Source: Flavobacterium kingsejongi
GTDB lineage: Bacteria > Bacteroidota > Bacteroidia > Flavobacteriales > Flavobacteriaceae
Assembly: GCF_003076475.1 (NCBI RefSeq)
Contig: NZ_CP020919.1
Location: 868,001-932,000, forward strand
Length of the DNA stretch: 64,000 bases
Direction: 5' to 3'
Position numbers and translations under genes: made by a program. Under the pieces are notes generated by a model, which made no database searches, had not been told where the DNA came from, and was given only the letters and a program-made list of their open reading frames with translations. The number at the start of each line of letters is the position of its first letter. Position 1 is the first letter of the stretch. Positions 25,919-35,122 of the stretch are shown here, in pieces.

Positions 25919-26275
25919 TCAGGCAATAATACCTTTTTCAAGGAAATAATTCACAATGGCTTCTTTCATAAGGACCGACTGTTCCCCGGCACGAAGCGCA
26001 GGCAGGTTTTCCTTAACGGTATAATGGGGCCAGCCTTCGGAATCGAAATAATCAAATTCATAAAACCCGTAGGGCTCGAGCAGGCGGCAAATGGCGATAT
26101 GCATAAGGTTAACCTTTTCATCCTTCTTGAATGTAGTATGGAATTTTCCCAGCTCCTGGACACCGATCAGGTAAATTATAGCATCTAAATCCAGTACATC
26201 ACCTTCGGCGAATTGTTTGGAAAGTAGTGTAACGAGCTGTTCCCAGCGTTCTTTTAATTGTGTATCTCTAGACAT
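25919..26275 (-). CDS. Conserved hypothetical protein, 118 aa
   Basis: A small cytosolic protein, not recognised by family name. It is mostly helical (LKERWEQLVTLLSKQF, LDAIIYLIGVQELGKFH, NLMHIAICRLLEPYGFYEF) and ends with a basic-hydrophobic helix (LMKEAIVNYFLEKGIIA). It stands between pheS and the divergent CvpA gene with its own candidate promoter. The clean start, the promoter match and the lack of a competing frame support a real gene. Confidence 0.8.
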   Translation of the reverse strand: MSRDTQLKERWEQLVTLLSKQFAEGDVLDLDAIIYLIGVQELGKFHTTFKKDEKVNLMHIAICRLLEPYGFYEFDYFDSEGWPHYTVKENLPALRAGEQSVLMKEAIVNYFLEKGIIA

Positions 26276-26325
26276 TGTTTTAGTTATATGTTATGAAAAA
26301 TGGGACCTATTCATAATGCAGTCGG

Positions 26326-26333
26326 CAAAGATA
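26326..26333 (-). promoter_or_regulatory. -7 promoter element for the 118-aa protein gene
   Basis: Minus-strand TATCTTTG, identical to the element serving the divergent CvpA gene at 26371-26378. Confidence 0.45.
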
Positions 26334-26370
26334 TTGCAATTTATAATTTTTAGCCCTTATTTAATTCGCA

Positions 26371-26378
26371 TATCTTTG
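26371..26378 (+). promoter_or_regulatory. -7 promoter element for the CvpA gene
   Basis: TATCTTTG, a perfect TAnnTTTG match, 19 bp before the ATG at 26398. Confidence 0.5.
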
Positions 26379-26397
26379 CAATCTTAAATAATGCAAA

Positions 26398-26916
26398 ATG
26401 ACTTTTTTAGATCTTTTCCTGGGAGGAATAGTAGCATATGGATGTATTCGTGGACTCTGGAAAGGGCTTTTCGTAGAAATGGCTTCTTTTGTTTCGCTGC
26501 TGATTGGTATTTATATTGCGATGAAATTCTCCTACCTGATGCGTTCCATCATTGAAGGCCATGTGTCCTGGGATCCAAAAACAATTGAAATTACGGCTTT
26601 TGCCCTTACGTTTATCGTAGTCGTAGTCGGGATATTCCTTTTGGCTAAATTATTTACGACCATTGCCGATTTCGCCAGCCTTGGAATCATTAACCGATTG
26701 GCAGGTGGTCTTTTCGGACTGCTAAAAATGATATTGATCCTGAGTATACTCCTGAGCCTCTTCCTGAAAATCAATTATAATGACATGCTGTTATCCAAAG
26801 AAAAACAGGAACAGTCGCTGTTTTTTAATCCGGTTCAAAAAGTAGCATCCTTTATTTTCCCGATGATTAAAGAATGGTTTCCGGAAAATCTGATCCCTAC
26901 CGAAAGTGAACGGTAA
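26398..26916 (+). CDS. CvpA family membrane protein
   Basis: A 172-aa inner-membrane protein with four predicted segments: FLDLFLGGIVAYGCIRGLWKG, MASFVSLLIGIYIAMKF, ITAFALTFIVVVVGIFLLAKL and FGLLKMILILSILLSLFL. The start DLFLGGIVAYGCIRG and the RLAGGLFG turn are typical of CvpA (colicin V production), a family whose general role is unclear. It ends 3 bp before the convergent batE stop. Confidence 0.9.
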   Translation: MTFLDLFLGGIVAYGCIRGLWKGLFVEMASFVSLLIGIYIAMKFSYLMRSIIEGHVSWDPKTIEITAFALTFIVVVVGIFLLAKLFTTIADFASLGIINRLAGGLFGLLKMILILSILLSLFLKINYNDMLLSKEKQEQSLFFNPVQKVASFIFPMIKEWFPENLIPTESER

Positions 26917-26919
26917 ATA

Positions 26920-27666
26920 TTACTTTAATTCTTTGATTGACGCACTTTCTACCCAACCCTGAGAACCGTCGGTAAGCTCAATTTTTTTCCAGCCCTGCAA
27001 CTCTTGTACAACATTTACTTTAGTGCCTTCGTGCAATAAAAATGAATCAGCAGCTGCTGTTTTCGGCTCGCCTTTCACGGGAAGTATTTCTGCATATACA
27101 ATCGCTGGCCGGTCGTTTACATATTCGCTGTGCTCAAAATAGGCTGCACTTACGGCAATAGCGCCGCAAAGCAAAGCAATAGACATCCCTGCAAAAAATA
27201 ACCGTTTGAAAAGTGTATGCTGTGAAAAATAGTAGCCTGCAAAAACAAATAGGAATACAAAAGCAAAAACCACTGCAATCCATGCCCAACTATCATAAGA
27301 CCAGGAAGCCGTGAAATTATGGATGAGCTTCTCGAAACCTACTTTAGGAATCTCCTTGATTTCATCGATGGTCCGGTTTTTGGCAAACTTAAGGTTGTTT
27401 TTGGCGTCCTCATAGTTGGGCTTCAGCAATAGTGCCTTCTCATAATTATAAATCGACGGAGCGGTCTTGTTCAGTTTGTAATAGGCGTTCCCTAAGTTAA
27501 AATACAATTCGGGAGAATGCTGTCCTGTTTTCAATACATTTTCATAGGCTTCCACAGCGGCATCAAACTGATCTTTCCTGTAATAATCATTCCCTTTGTC
27601 AAATGCTGATTGTGCCCAAAAGCATTGGGACAACAGGCACAACATTATATAGAGTATCTTTTTCAT
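26920..27666 (-). CDS. batE: BatE: TPR protein with membrane segments and SH3-like tail
   Basis: A 248-aa envelope protein. A signal peptide or anchor (ILYIMLCLLSQCFWAQ) precedes TPR repeats (AYENVLKTGQHSPELYFNLGNAYYKLN, then SIYNYEKALLLKPNYEDA). Two membrane segments follow (WAWIAVVFAFVFLFVFAGYYF, MSIALLCGAIAVSAAYF), then an SH3-like domain ending LQGWKKIELTDGSQGWVES. The ATG at 27666 is chosen over an earlier in-frame start, because it gives the signal peptide directly. Last gene of the bat operon. Confidence 0.88.
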   Translation of the reverse strand: MKKILYIMLCLLSQCFWAQSAFDKGNDYYRKDQFDAAVEAYENVLKTGQHSPELYFNLGNAYYKLNKTAPSIYNYEKALLLKPNYEDAKNNLKFAKNRTIDEIKEIPKVGFEKLIHNFTASWSYDSWAWIAVVFAFVFLFVFAGYYFSQHTLFKRLFFAGMSIALLCGAIAVSAAYFEHSEYVNDRPAIVYAEILPVKGEPKTAAADSFLLHEGTKVNVVQELQGWKKIELTDGSQGWVESASIKELK

Positions 27667-27724
27667 TCTTGTCTTTAAAATTTTAAATTCCCGGTCATAT
27701 CCTTGTACCAAAGTAACCTTGCTC

Positions 27725-29494
27725 TTACTTAATACTTTTTTCCAGTGCTGAAATAATTACCAAAGCCTTATCATAATCCTGCTGTATCGCTACGGGCGAA
27801 GAAGGAGCATAACGTGCAAATTCGCAGTTTTCAGTCAATTGGATAAAATCATGTACCGTGTCGGGATTGGCATTACGATCTACTAAGATCTCCCGGATTT
27901 TATCTTTACTCATTTCGGACGTTTCAATATTCAGCTTGGCTTTCAGGAAATTATGCATTGCTTTTTCCAATGAAATATAGAATAGTTCCTTATTATTGAG
28001 TTGTTTTTTCGCTTCCGTCAGGAATTTACGGGCGAGCTTATTATTTCTTTTGATCCTGTTCCCTACAACATCCTTATCAATAGCCTCTTTTTTCCTTTTC
28101 GTCAAAATCAAAAGTGGAATCCCTAAGAATGGAGTTAACAATAGGCCATAAAACAATCCTGATCCGAAGAAGTCTTCTTTTTTGGCCGATACTAACGTAG
28201 TTTTAAGATCAATAAATCGAAACTGGTCGCTTTTGGTCAGTTGATTTTTGTCTGCTTCCGAACCGGCTTCCTCATTTCCGGGCACAGCAGGTGCAGCAGC
28301 GACAGGGCCATCAAGGACTTTAATTCCAATTTCTGGTGACGTTATTGTTTTATAGGTTTTAGTAGTCAAATCAAAATACGTAAAACTCATAGGCTTAATC
28401 GAATAATCACCCTGGTATTGCGGAATCACTGTGTATTTGTCTGCAATTTTACCCTGCATGCCCGATAAGGCAACATTCACATTTTCGGTATGTACGGGAT
28501 CATACATTTCAAGCGCACTGGGCACTACAGGCTTTGGAAGGCTGAATAACTTCAGGTTCCCCGTACCGGAAACGCTTACATCCAGGTCTAAAGACTCTCC
28601 ATGTTTCAATTCGGTTTTTGATGCTTTTACCCTAAAATCGAATTTTCCAACAGCTCCGGAAAAATCAGCAGGTTTTCCATTTTCAGGCAATGCTTTCACA
28701 TTGATTGTTTTCCCTCCGGCAGAGACTGTCTTGTTGGTTGTTGTAGTGATCATCCCGCCAAACATATCACGTCGGTTGGTTGGCAGTTCTACCGATACAT
28801 CTATGGACAATGGCACAATGGTCAGTGGCCCTGATTTTTGAGGATATAATACTACTTTTTTCAGAACAATATACCGGTAGGTGGATCCATTATAATTGGC
28901 TCTTTCCGGAGCCATATTTTTAATCTCAATATTCTGGCTCCAAAAATCTTTGTATTTCGGCAGGTCGATATCTTTTAAGCCACGGATTCCAATATTATCA
29001 CTAAAATACAGCTTGTACACTACTGTGATCGGCTCGTTGAGATACGGGCTTCCATTGGTAACCTCAGCGACCAAATGCAGGTTATCATCGGCAGAAATCA
29101 CAGCATTGTTACCGTCGCGGGGTTCTTCTACAGCAGAAGATACCACAATCTTTACCGGTGAGGTTTTATACACCTGATTATTGATTTCGATAGAAGCCTG
29201 CTTGATGGTAAAAGTACCTTTTGCCGTAGGCACTAAGTAGTAGGAATACATCTTATTAAAAGAGCTCTTTCCATTAATCCAGGACTGGCTCACTTGTTGA
29301 CTCGGCCCGGCTATTACCCTGAAGCCTTCGAAAGAAGGTGGCATAAAATTATCACCATCGGCATTCATTGCAAAATCAATTCGCAAACGCTCGTTGAGGC
29401 CTATGGTTGTTTTACTGACTTTTGCCTCAAATTGTACCTGTGCAAAAAGTCCCTGAAAACAGAAAAATAAAACTATAATAATATACTTCTTCAT
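27725..29494 (-). CDS. batD: BatD family protein
   Basis: A 589-aa protein: signal peptide (IIVLFFCFQGLFAQ), several immunoglobulin-like beta-domains facing the periplasm (FEAKVSKTTIGLNERLRIDF; KASKTELKHGESLDLDVSVSG), and a C-terminal membrane span near residue 450 (FYGLLLTPFLGIPLLIL). A cytosolic helical tail follows. This is the standard BatD ('oxygen tolerance') layout. The ATG at 29494 is preferred over one 15 codons upstream, since the signal peptide starts there. It probably scaffolds the BatA/BatB proteins. Confidence 0.92.
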   Translation of the reverse strand: MKKYIIIVLFFCFQGLFAQVQFEAKVSKTTIGLNERLRIDFAMNADGDNFMPPSFEGFRVIAGPSQQVSQSWINGKSSFNKMYSYYLVPTAKGTFTIKQASIEINNQVYKTSPVKIVVSSAVEEPRDGNNAVISADDNLHLVAEVTNGSPYLNEPITVVYKLYFSDNIGIRGLKDIDLPKYKDFWSQNIEIKNMAPERANYNGSTYRYIVLKKVVLYPQKSGPLTIVPLSIDVSVELPTNRRDMFGGMITTTTNKTVSAGGKTINVKALPENGKPADFSGAVGKFDFRVKASKTELKHGESLDLDVSVSGTGNLKLFSLPKPVVPSALEMYDPVHTENVNVALSGMQGKIADKYTVIPQYQGDYSIKPMSFTYFDLTTKTYKTITSPEIGIKVLDGPVAAAPAVPGNEEAGSEADKNQLTKSDQFRFIDLKTTLVSAKKEDFFGSGLFYGLLLTPFLGIPLLILTKRKKEAIDKDVVGNRIKRNNKLARKFLTEAKKQLNNKELFYISLEKAMHNFLKAKLNIETSEMSKDKIREILVDRNANPDTVHDFIQLTENCEFARYAPSSPVAIQQDYDKALVIISALEKSIK

Positions 29495-29548
29495 TAATAC
29501 AATCCCCTTTTTTAATCTTTTAAATTTATTACACAACACATCGTAGCA

Positions 29549-30352
29549 TTACCAATCTTTATCGGTTGGAACAGGCTTGCCTTTTTCTTTTTGGGCATTT
29601 ACTTTCTCCTGAACCTTCTTTTCTTCTCCATTCACTGCATTCAGCATATTTTCCAACTGCTGTTTGGAGATACCACTTTTGGGTTGTGGATTTGGTTTTC
29701 CATCGCCTTTATCGTCCTTCTTATCGTCTCCTTTATCTTTTTTGTCCTTGTCGTCTTTTCCTTTATCGTCTTTCTTATCCTTATCGCCGTCTTTCTTGTC
29801 GTCCTTTTTATCCTTGTCGTCTTTCTTATCGTCCTTTTTGTCTTTATCCTTATCCTTGTCTTTATCCTTATCCTTGTCTTTGTCTTTATCTTTTTTATCC
29901 TTGTCCTTGTCGTCCTTGTCCGGATTATTTTTTTGATATTGTTTGGCTAAAGCATAGTTATAACGGGTTTCTTCATCCGCCGGATTATTACGTAAGGCAT
30001 TTTTATACGCTTCTACAGCCTGCGAATAATTTTTTTCAGACATGAATACATTGCCTAAATTATGGAAGGCCTGGTGTTTTTGGTCTTTGGTCTTCGCATT
30101 TTCCAAGGTTTTCAAGTAGGACTGCTTGGCTTCTGCCGGTTGGTTTAGCCTGTAAATCGTATTCCCAAGATTATAGGATGCCACGGGTTGTTTGGGCATT
30201 TTAAACTGGGAGATTCTATAATTTGCCTCTGCATCGGCATAGGCTTTTTCTTTATATTCTTCGTTCGCTTTTGGCAAATCGGCATTACGGCGCTGTGCAA
30301 AAGTTACCGTAGCACTTAGCAGCAATATTATACCCAGCAGCAGTTTTCTCAT
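29549..30352 (-). CDS. batC: BatC: TPR protein with long Lys/Asp tract
   Basis: A 267-aa exported protein. A signal peptide (LLLGIILLLSATVTFAQ) is followed by three TPR-like repeats (EEYKEKAYADAEANYRISQ; SYLKTLENAKTKDQKHQAFHNLGNVFM; EAYKNALRNNPADEETRYNYALA), then a roughly 75-residue tract made almost only of Lys, Asp and a few Gly. It ends with GISKQQLENMLNAVNGEE. An ATG at 30385, 2 bp after the batB stop, is also possible, but 30352 gives a normal signal peptide. The acid/base tract is typical in place, though very long here. Confidence 0.88.
   Translation of the reverse strand: MRKLLLGIILLLSATVTFAQRRNADLPKANEEYKEKAYADAEANYRISQFKMPKQPVASYNLGNTIYRLNQPAEAKQSYLKTLENAKTKDQKHQAFHNLGNVFMSEKNYSQAVEAYKNALRNNPADEETRYNYALAKQYQKNNPDKDDKDKDKKDKDKDKDKDKDKDKDKDKKDDKKDDKDKKDDKKDGDKDKKDDKGKDDKDKKDKGDDKKDDKGDGKPNPQPKSGISKQQLENMLNAVNGEEKKVQEKVNAQKEKGKPVPTDKDW
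29702..29922 (-). repeat. Low-complexity Lys/Asp-coding tract within batC
   Basis: Short direct repeats of AAGGAT/GACAAG-type codons (about 220 bp) code for alternating DK/KD runs. The tract is prone to slippage and creates long spurious antisense ORFs of Leu/Ser. Confidence 0.9.
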
Positions 30353-30387
30353 CGGTATTGTACTATTTTTTCTATCCGTCCTCATGC

Positions 30388-31422
30388 TTATTTTTCTTCT
30401 TCATTAAACAGGTTCATTTTCTTCACCCATGCTGTTTTGCGTTCTGACAATAATACATCACCAAACAACAACAGCAGTGCAAATCCTAAAAACCACTGAA
30501 ACTGGGAATCATACTCCGCAATCTGCTGGTTTTCAAATTTATTTTTTTCAATGCCGTCCAATGCGTTTTTTACAAACTCCGTTACCTGTTTTGTATTATT
30601 CCCTAATATAAAATTACTATTGGTCGCTTTGGAGATTTGCTTTAGTATCTCGGGATTCATCTTGGTAACTACTACCTGATCGCTTTTATCCCGTAAAAAA
30701 CTTTCCGTAACTCCATTCCGTTTTATCGGGATTGGGCCACCTTTTTCAGTTCCAACGCCAATAGTCAATATTTTCAATCCTAATTTATTGGCTTCTTCTG
30801 CAGCGCCCTGGGCACCTTCAGAATGATCTTCCCCATCGGAGATCAGGATCAGGAGTTTGTTGGTCTCTTTATCATCAAAATAAGTGGACGCCAGATTGAT
30901 CGCTTCGTTAATTGCAGTACCTCTGGAAGAAACCATATCGGTATTCATACTTTGAAGGAACATTTTCGCAACCCCATAATCGGTAGTAATAGGCAATACT
31001 GGGTATGCACTTCCTGCATAGGCCACAATGCCAATACGGTCGCTTCCCAATTGATTGATAATCTGGGATACAATTTGCTTGCTTTTCTCCAAACGGTTGG
31101 GCGCTATATCTTCCGCCAGCATACTTTTAGAAACGTCGATAGCAAAAACAACGTCAATACCTTCGCGCTTGATCGTCTCTACCCGGGTTCCAATCCTTGG
31201 ATTTACCAGGCCAAAAATCAATCCTGTGATGGCCAATAGGAAAAGTACCAATTTCAAAACCGGTTTAAAAGTCGATTTATTGGGGCTGAGCCTTTTAAGC
31301 AGTACCGCATCAGCAAATTCACGCTGTTTTTTTCGTTTCCAAAACTGGAGGTACAAAAAAAGCAACAGTACTACTGGTAGTATAAAAAGTAAGTATAAAT
31401 ATTTTTCTTGTTCTAATTCCAT
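30388..31422 (-). CDS. batB: BatB: membrane protein with von Willebrand A domain
   Basis: A 344-aa protein with two N-terminal membrane helices (YLYLLFILPVVLLLFLYL; LKLVLFLLAITGLIFGL), a vWA domain with a complete MIDAS motif (DVVFAIDVSKSMLAEDI; later SSRGTAINEAI and LISDGEDHSEG), and a C-terminal helix (FLGFALLLLFGDVLL). The vWA fold faces the periplasm or cytosol depending on topology. It follows batA, a close relative, as in other bat operons. Confidence 0.93.
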   Translation of the reverse strand: MELEQEKYLYLLFILPVVLLLFLYLQFWKRKKQREFADAVLLKRLSPNKSTFKPVLKLVLFLLAITGLIFGLVNPRIGTRVETIKREGIDVVFAIDVSKSMLAEDIAPNRLEKSKQIVSQIINQLGSDRIGIVAYAGSAYPVLPITTDYGVAKMFLQSMNTDMVSSRGTAINEAINLASTYFDDKETNKLLILISDGEDHSEGAQGAAEEANKLGLKILTIGVGTEKGGPIPIKRNGVTESFLRDKSDQVVVTKMNPEILKQISKATNSNFILGNNTKQVTEFVKNALDGIEKNKFENQQIAEYDSQFQWFLGFALLLLFGDVLLSERKTAWVKKMNLFNEEEK

Positions 31423-31508
31423 TCTCTTTTTGACTAATTTTTATCCGACTGCCCGAATAACTCCTATTGGATACCTGAAAACAGTTCCGGCATCCTCATT
31501 ATCCCTTA

Positions 31509-32510
31509 TTAAATAAAACTCCTGAAAATGCTGTTGCGCAAGGCCAGTTCCAGCAGCAATAATATACCCGCTGCCCATACCCAGGGACGGTATTTTTCAT
31601 CATAATTAAAATAACGCAGCTCTTCAATATCTGTTTTTTCTAACTGGTTGATCTCCTTATAGATTTCAGCCAGTTTCGTATTGCTGGTTGCCCTGAAATA
31701 TTTTCCTCCGGTTGTTTTTGCAATTCCTTTCATCAGTTGCTCGTCAATTTCGACCTGCATCATCCGGTATACAAAAGTCCCGTTCGGGTTAATCGCGTAT
31801 GGTGATTCTGCCATACCGTTTGTCCCTACCCCAATCGTATATACTTTTATTCCATATTCCTTAGCGATCTCTGCAGCAGTCGTTGGCTCTATCAGTCCGG
31901 CATTATTGACACCATCCGTTAGCAAAATAACTACTTTACTCTTCGCTTTACTATCTTTAAGACGATTCACCGCTGTTGCCAATCCCATTCCGATTCCAGT
32001 ACCGTCCTGGATCACATTATCGTATTTCACATCTTTCAGTGCCTGTAGAATTACTGCCTTATCACTGGTAACGGGCGTTTTAGTATAACTTTCTGCAGCA
32101 TATACTACTAAACCGATACGATCTGCAGGCCGGTCATTCACAAATTCTGAAGCTACCTTTTTTAAGGCTTCCAGACGATTGGGCTTCAAATCCCGGGTTA
32201 ACATACTTCCCGAAACGTCCATTGCAATGACGATATCAATACCCTGGGAACTTTTAGTCCTGCTGTTTACATCCACTGTTCGGGGTCTTGCCATCGCCAC
32301 AATAATACAGCTTAAGGCCAAGATCCGTAATACAAACAGTGCAGGTTTTAATTTGGCTAAAAGGGATGGTTTTGCCTTAAATCCCTGAATAGAACTGATG
32401 CGCAATGTTGCCTGTTGTTCATTTCTTTTCCAGATGTACCAGGCAATAGCGATAGGAATGAGGAGGAACAACCAAAATAATCCGGGATTTAAAAAGGTTA
32501 TATTTTTCAT
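31509..32510 (-). CDS. batA: BatA: membrane protein with von Willebrand A domain
   Basis: A 333-aa protein with N-terminal helices (LFWLFLLIPIAIAWYIW; LFVLRILALSCIIVAMA), a vWA domain with MIDAS (IDIVIAMDVSGSMLTRDL), the conserved QDGTGIGMGLATAVNRL and ILLTDGVNNAG, and a C-terminal helix. Its ATG overlaps the TAA of the upstream gene by one base (TAATG), indicating translational coupling. Confidence 0.93.
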   Translation of the reverse strand: MKNITFLNPGLFWLFLLIPIAIAWYIWKRNEQQATLRISSIQGFKAKPSLLAKLKPALFVLRILALSCIIVAMARPRTVDVNSRTKSSQGIDIVIAMDVSGSMLTRDLKPNRLEALKKVASEFVNDRPADRIGLVVYAAESYTKTPVTSDKAVILQALKDVKYDNVIQDGTGIGMGLATAVNRLKDSKAKSKVVILLTDGVNNAGLIEPTTAAEIAKEYGIKVYTIGVGTNGMAESPYAINPNGTFVYRMMQVEIDEQLMKGIAKTTGGKYFRATSNTKLAEIYKEINQLEKTDIEELRYFNYDEKYRPWVWAAGILLLLELALRNSIFRSFI

Positions 32511-34132
32511 TAGGGATTCACTTTTTTAAATTCAACGGAATTAAGGATACGTTTCGTAATCTGATCGGCATAATTGTCTCCTTCTTCATGTATAACAGTA
32601 ATCTGTTGCAACCCTTTATCCTGTTTAAAAAGCAACAGTTCATAGAATGCCCTGTGGCTTTTCTTGGTCTCTGGATTTAGTACCGACATAGTTCCGTAGG
32701 CTTTCAGTCCTTCAATCCCTTCGGGGGTTTTATATTCTTCCTGTTTTACCAAGATATTCTGTGCGCCTTGTTTTTCCCAAAGTTTGAGGTTGCCCTCCAG
32801 CGTTGTATTCAGGTTGATTTCACCTTCCTGTTTGTAACTGGCAGTAAATACGGTAATGGAGAATTTATCCATCAGGGTTCCATAGGCAAACTGCTGCATT
32901 TCTTTTATGGTCGCAAAGGTCTCTTTAGGCAATATTTTATTATCAATACGCTTCAGTACTTTGGGTGTCGCTACAATAACCGATGGGATACCGTATTCAC
33001 TTTTAATCCATTGGCTTTCAAGCAGCGATTTTGAAGAATTCATCAGCAAAGTATCTTTGACCGACGTAAATCCTTTTGTGGCTACAAAATAGCCAAACAC
33101 CGCTGCAATAGCGACTACTGATCCTAAAACAGCCAGTCGTATTGTTCTTTTGCGTTGTTTTTCCTTTTCTTTTTTCAGCCTCAATTCTTCATTTCTCACA
33201 TCCTGCAGCAATTCTTCCTCTGTAGGTTTCGGTATTGATTTATCTAAGGTCACAATCACTTTCCCGATACGGTTACTGTCATCGGCAATTTCAAAATCGA
33301 TCGGTTTTGATTTTGCAAACTTCACCAAATCGGCCTGTTTGAGCACTTTTTCAAGGCTTTCCAGTGTTTCCTGTGTCAGCGTCATTTTTTTCTTTACCGC
33401 TGCAGCACGCAGTGCCACAATCAACTCGGAAGTAGTGCTTTCCATTGCCGGAATCTCAATAGCTTCCTCAATATAATTACGGGCAATATCGGTAAGCTCA
33501 CTATAATACGTTTTTACCTCACCATGCTGCCATAGCTCTTTGCTTTCTAAGCTCGTTAGTAAAGTAGTCGCTTTTTCAATGGGCGTTTTGAAAATCTCGG
33601 CTTCCTTCTTTTCTTTTCGCTTTTTCAGCAATAGGAAAATACCATATCCTATGGCTCCTAAAATCAATAGCGCCAGGATATACCACCAAATCGCGGCAGG
33701 TGGTGCTTTTACTTCAATAATCGGTTTGATGTCGTACATTTTTTGCTTTAATGTATCGACTTTGATATTGGTTACCTCAACCAAAAGGGAATCGGTAAAA
33801 AAGGGTTTATTATTGATGAGTACCTGAAGTTTCGGTACTACATAACGCCCGGAGTCAAACTGGGTCAGCCCGTAACGTTTCACCAACTCATATTGTGCGT
33901 CATTTTTAACCGTATCAACTGGATAGGATTCCAGTACTTCCAGCGCCCCAAAATTTTTGGCTTCCGGAAACTGTACTTTCGCTTTGGAATCTACTGTTGT
34001 TTTTAGCGTCAGGTTCACCTGTGCACCAATCCTTATTTTTGTAGAATCTATTTTGGTTTCTATTGTATGCTGCCCAAAAGAAATGGCAGAAACCAGTAAA
34101 AAAACAATGATATAAAACTTACTTTTTGTCAT
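32510..34132 (-). CDS. Bat-operon two-segment membrane protein
   Basis: A 540-aa protein in the usual operon position between DUF58 and batA. A signal peptide (FYIIVFLLVSAISFGQ) leads to a BatD-like beta-domain (IDSTKIRIGAQVNLTLKTTV). A first membrane span is IWWYILALLILGAIGYGIFLLL. A cytosolic helical part follows (TTSELIVALRAAAVKKKMTLTQETLES, a DUF4381-like arrangement). A second span (AVLGSVVAIAAVFGYFV, near residue 335) leads to a C-terminal domain of about 190 residues (WIKSEYGIPSVIVATPKVL, ITVIHEEGDNYADQI) that I do not recognise. The second span and tail appear to be an extension beyond the core family. Confidence 0.8.
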   Translation of the reverse strand: MTKSKFYIIVFLLVSAISFGQHTIETKIDSTKIRIGAQVNLTLKTTVDSKAKVQFPEAKNFGALEVLESYPVDTVKNDAQYELVKRYGLTQFDSGRYVVPKLQVLINNKPFFTDSLLVEVTNIKVDTLKQKMYDIKPIIEVKAPPAAIWWYILALLILGAIGYGIFLLLKKRKEKKEAEIFKTPIEKATTLLTSLESKELWQHGEVKTYYSELTDIARNYIEEAIEIPAMESTTSELIVALRAAAVKKKMTLTQETLESLEKVLKQADLVKFAKSKPIDFEIADDSNRIGKVIVTLDKSIPKPTEEELLQDVRNEELRLKKEKEKQRKRTIRLAVLGSVVAIAAVFGYFVATKGFTSVKDTLLMNSSKSLLESQWIKSEYGIPSVIVATPKVLKRIDNKILPKETFATIKEMQQFAYGTLMDKFSITVFTASYKQEGEINLNTTLEGNLKLWEKQGAQNILVKQEEYKTPEGIEGLKAYGTMSVLNPETKKSHRAFYELLLFKQDKGLQQITVIHEEGDNYADQITKRILNSVEFKKVNP

Positions 34133-34180
34133 TTTTTAGAATAATAATCCTCATTTACACAACCCTCCTGCGGGAATTAA

Positions 34181-35044
34181 CTATCTTGATTTGAAATATC
34201 CTAATAACTTGGTTACATACGATTCATCCACACGGGTATTTACAACACCGGAGCCACATCGGCTGAAAGTTTCCCGGAAATATTTCAGTTTTTCCTGGTA
34301 GTGTTTCTCATAGTCCATACGAACTGATTTCGAGCCCGTATTTACGATCATAACTTCACCTGTTTCTGCATCCACCATAGGAACCATCCCAAGGTCTGGC
34401 ATTTTTTCTTCTTTGGCATCATACACCCGGATACCAGTGACATCATGCTTTTTTCCAGCGATTTTCAGCGTATGCTCATAATCATCTGTCATAAAATCAG
34501 AAATCAAAAAAACAATGGCTTTCTTTTTTTGTACTCCGGACAGGAATTTCAAAGCTTCCGAAAGATTGGTTTTATAGCTTTTAGGCTGAAATTCAATCAA
34601 CTCCCGGATAATCCGCAGTACGTGTGATCTTCCTTTTTTGGGTGGAATGTATAATTCAATCTGGTCTGAAAAAAGGATCAGCCCGATTTTGTCATTATTC
34701 TGGGTAGCCGAAAAAGCCATAGTCGCAGCAATTTCAGTAACGATATCTTTTTTAAACTGGTTTTTGGTACCAAAACTTTCCGATCCGCTCACATCCACCA
34801 TCAACATCATCGTAAGTTCCCGCTCTTCCTCAAAAACCTTGATGTAAGGCTCATTATAACGCGCCGTTACATTCCAGTCTATCGCCCGGACATCATCCCC
34901 AAACTGATACTGCCGTACTTCGTTAAAGGTCATACCACGCCCTTTGAATGAGGTATGGTATTCACCCGAAAAAATGTGATCGCTCAGCCTTCGGGTCTTG
35001 ATTTCTATCTTGCGAACTTTTTTTATTAAGTCTTTCGTATCCAT
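34181..35044 (-). CDS. DUF58 domain protein
   Basis: A 287-aa cytosolic protein. The N-terminal strands (IFSGEYHTSFKGRGMTFNEVRQYQFGDDVRAIDWNVTARY) are the classic DUF58 signature. A vWA-like fold follows with MLMVDVSGSESFG. DUF58 proteins are usual partners of MoxR ATPases and probably deliver client proteins to them. It lies between moxR and the membrane components. Confidence 0.93.
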   Translation of the reverse strand: MDTKDLIKKVRKIEIKTRRLSDHIFSGEYHTSFKGRGMTFNEVRQYQFGDDVRAIDWNVTARYNEPYIKVFEEERELTMMLMVDVSGSESFGTKNQFKKDIVTEIAATMAFSATQNNDKIGLILFSDQIELYIPPKKGRSHVLRIIRELIEFQPKSYKTNLSEALKFLSGVQKKKAIVFLISDFMTDDYEHTLKIAGKKHDVTGIRVYDAKEEKMPDLGMVPMVDAETGEVMIVNTGSKSVRMDYEKHYQEKLKYFRETFSRCGSGVVNTRVDESYVTKLLGYFKSR

Positions 35045-35122
35045 GCTGAATTGTTTAAAATTTAAAACCTGAAAAAGTTTAAAGCAGCCTGCGCTTCTTT
35101 AAACTTTTAAATCTTAAACTTT

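Noticed and set aside
29566..30045. Plus-strand ORFs rich in Leu, Ser and Phe
   Set aside because: They are antisense to the batC Lys/Asp tract and show its low complexity only.
30353..30385. Longer batC start
   Set aside because: It would be well coupled to batB, but adds eleven residues before a normal signal peptide; left as an alternative.
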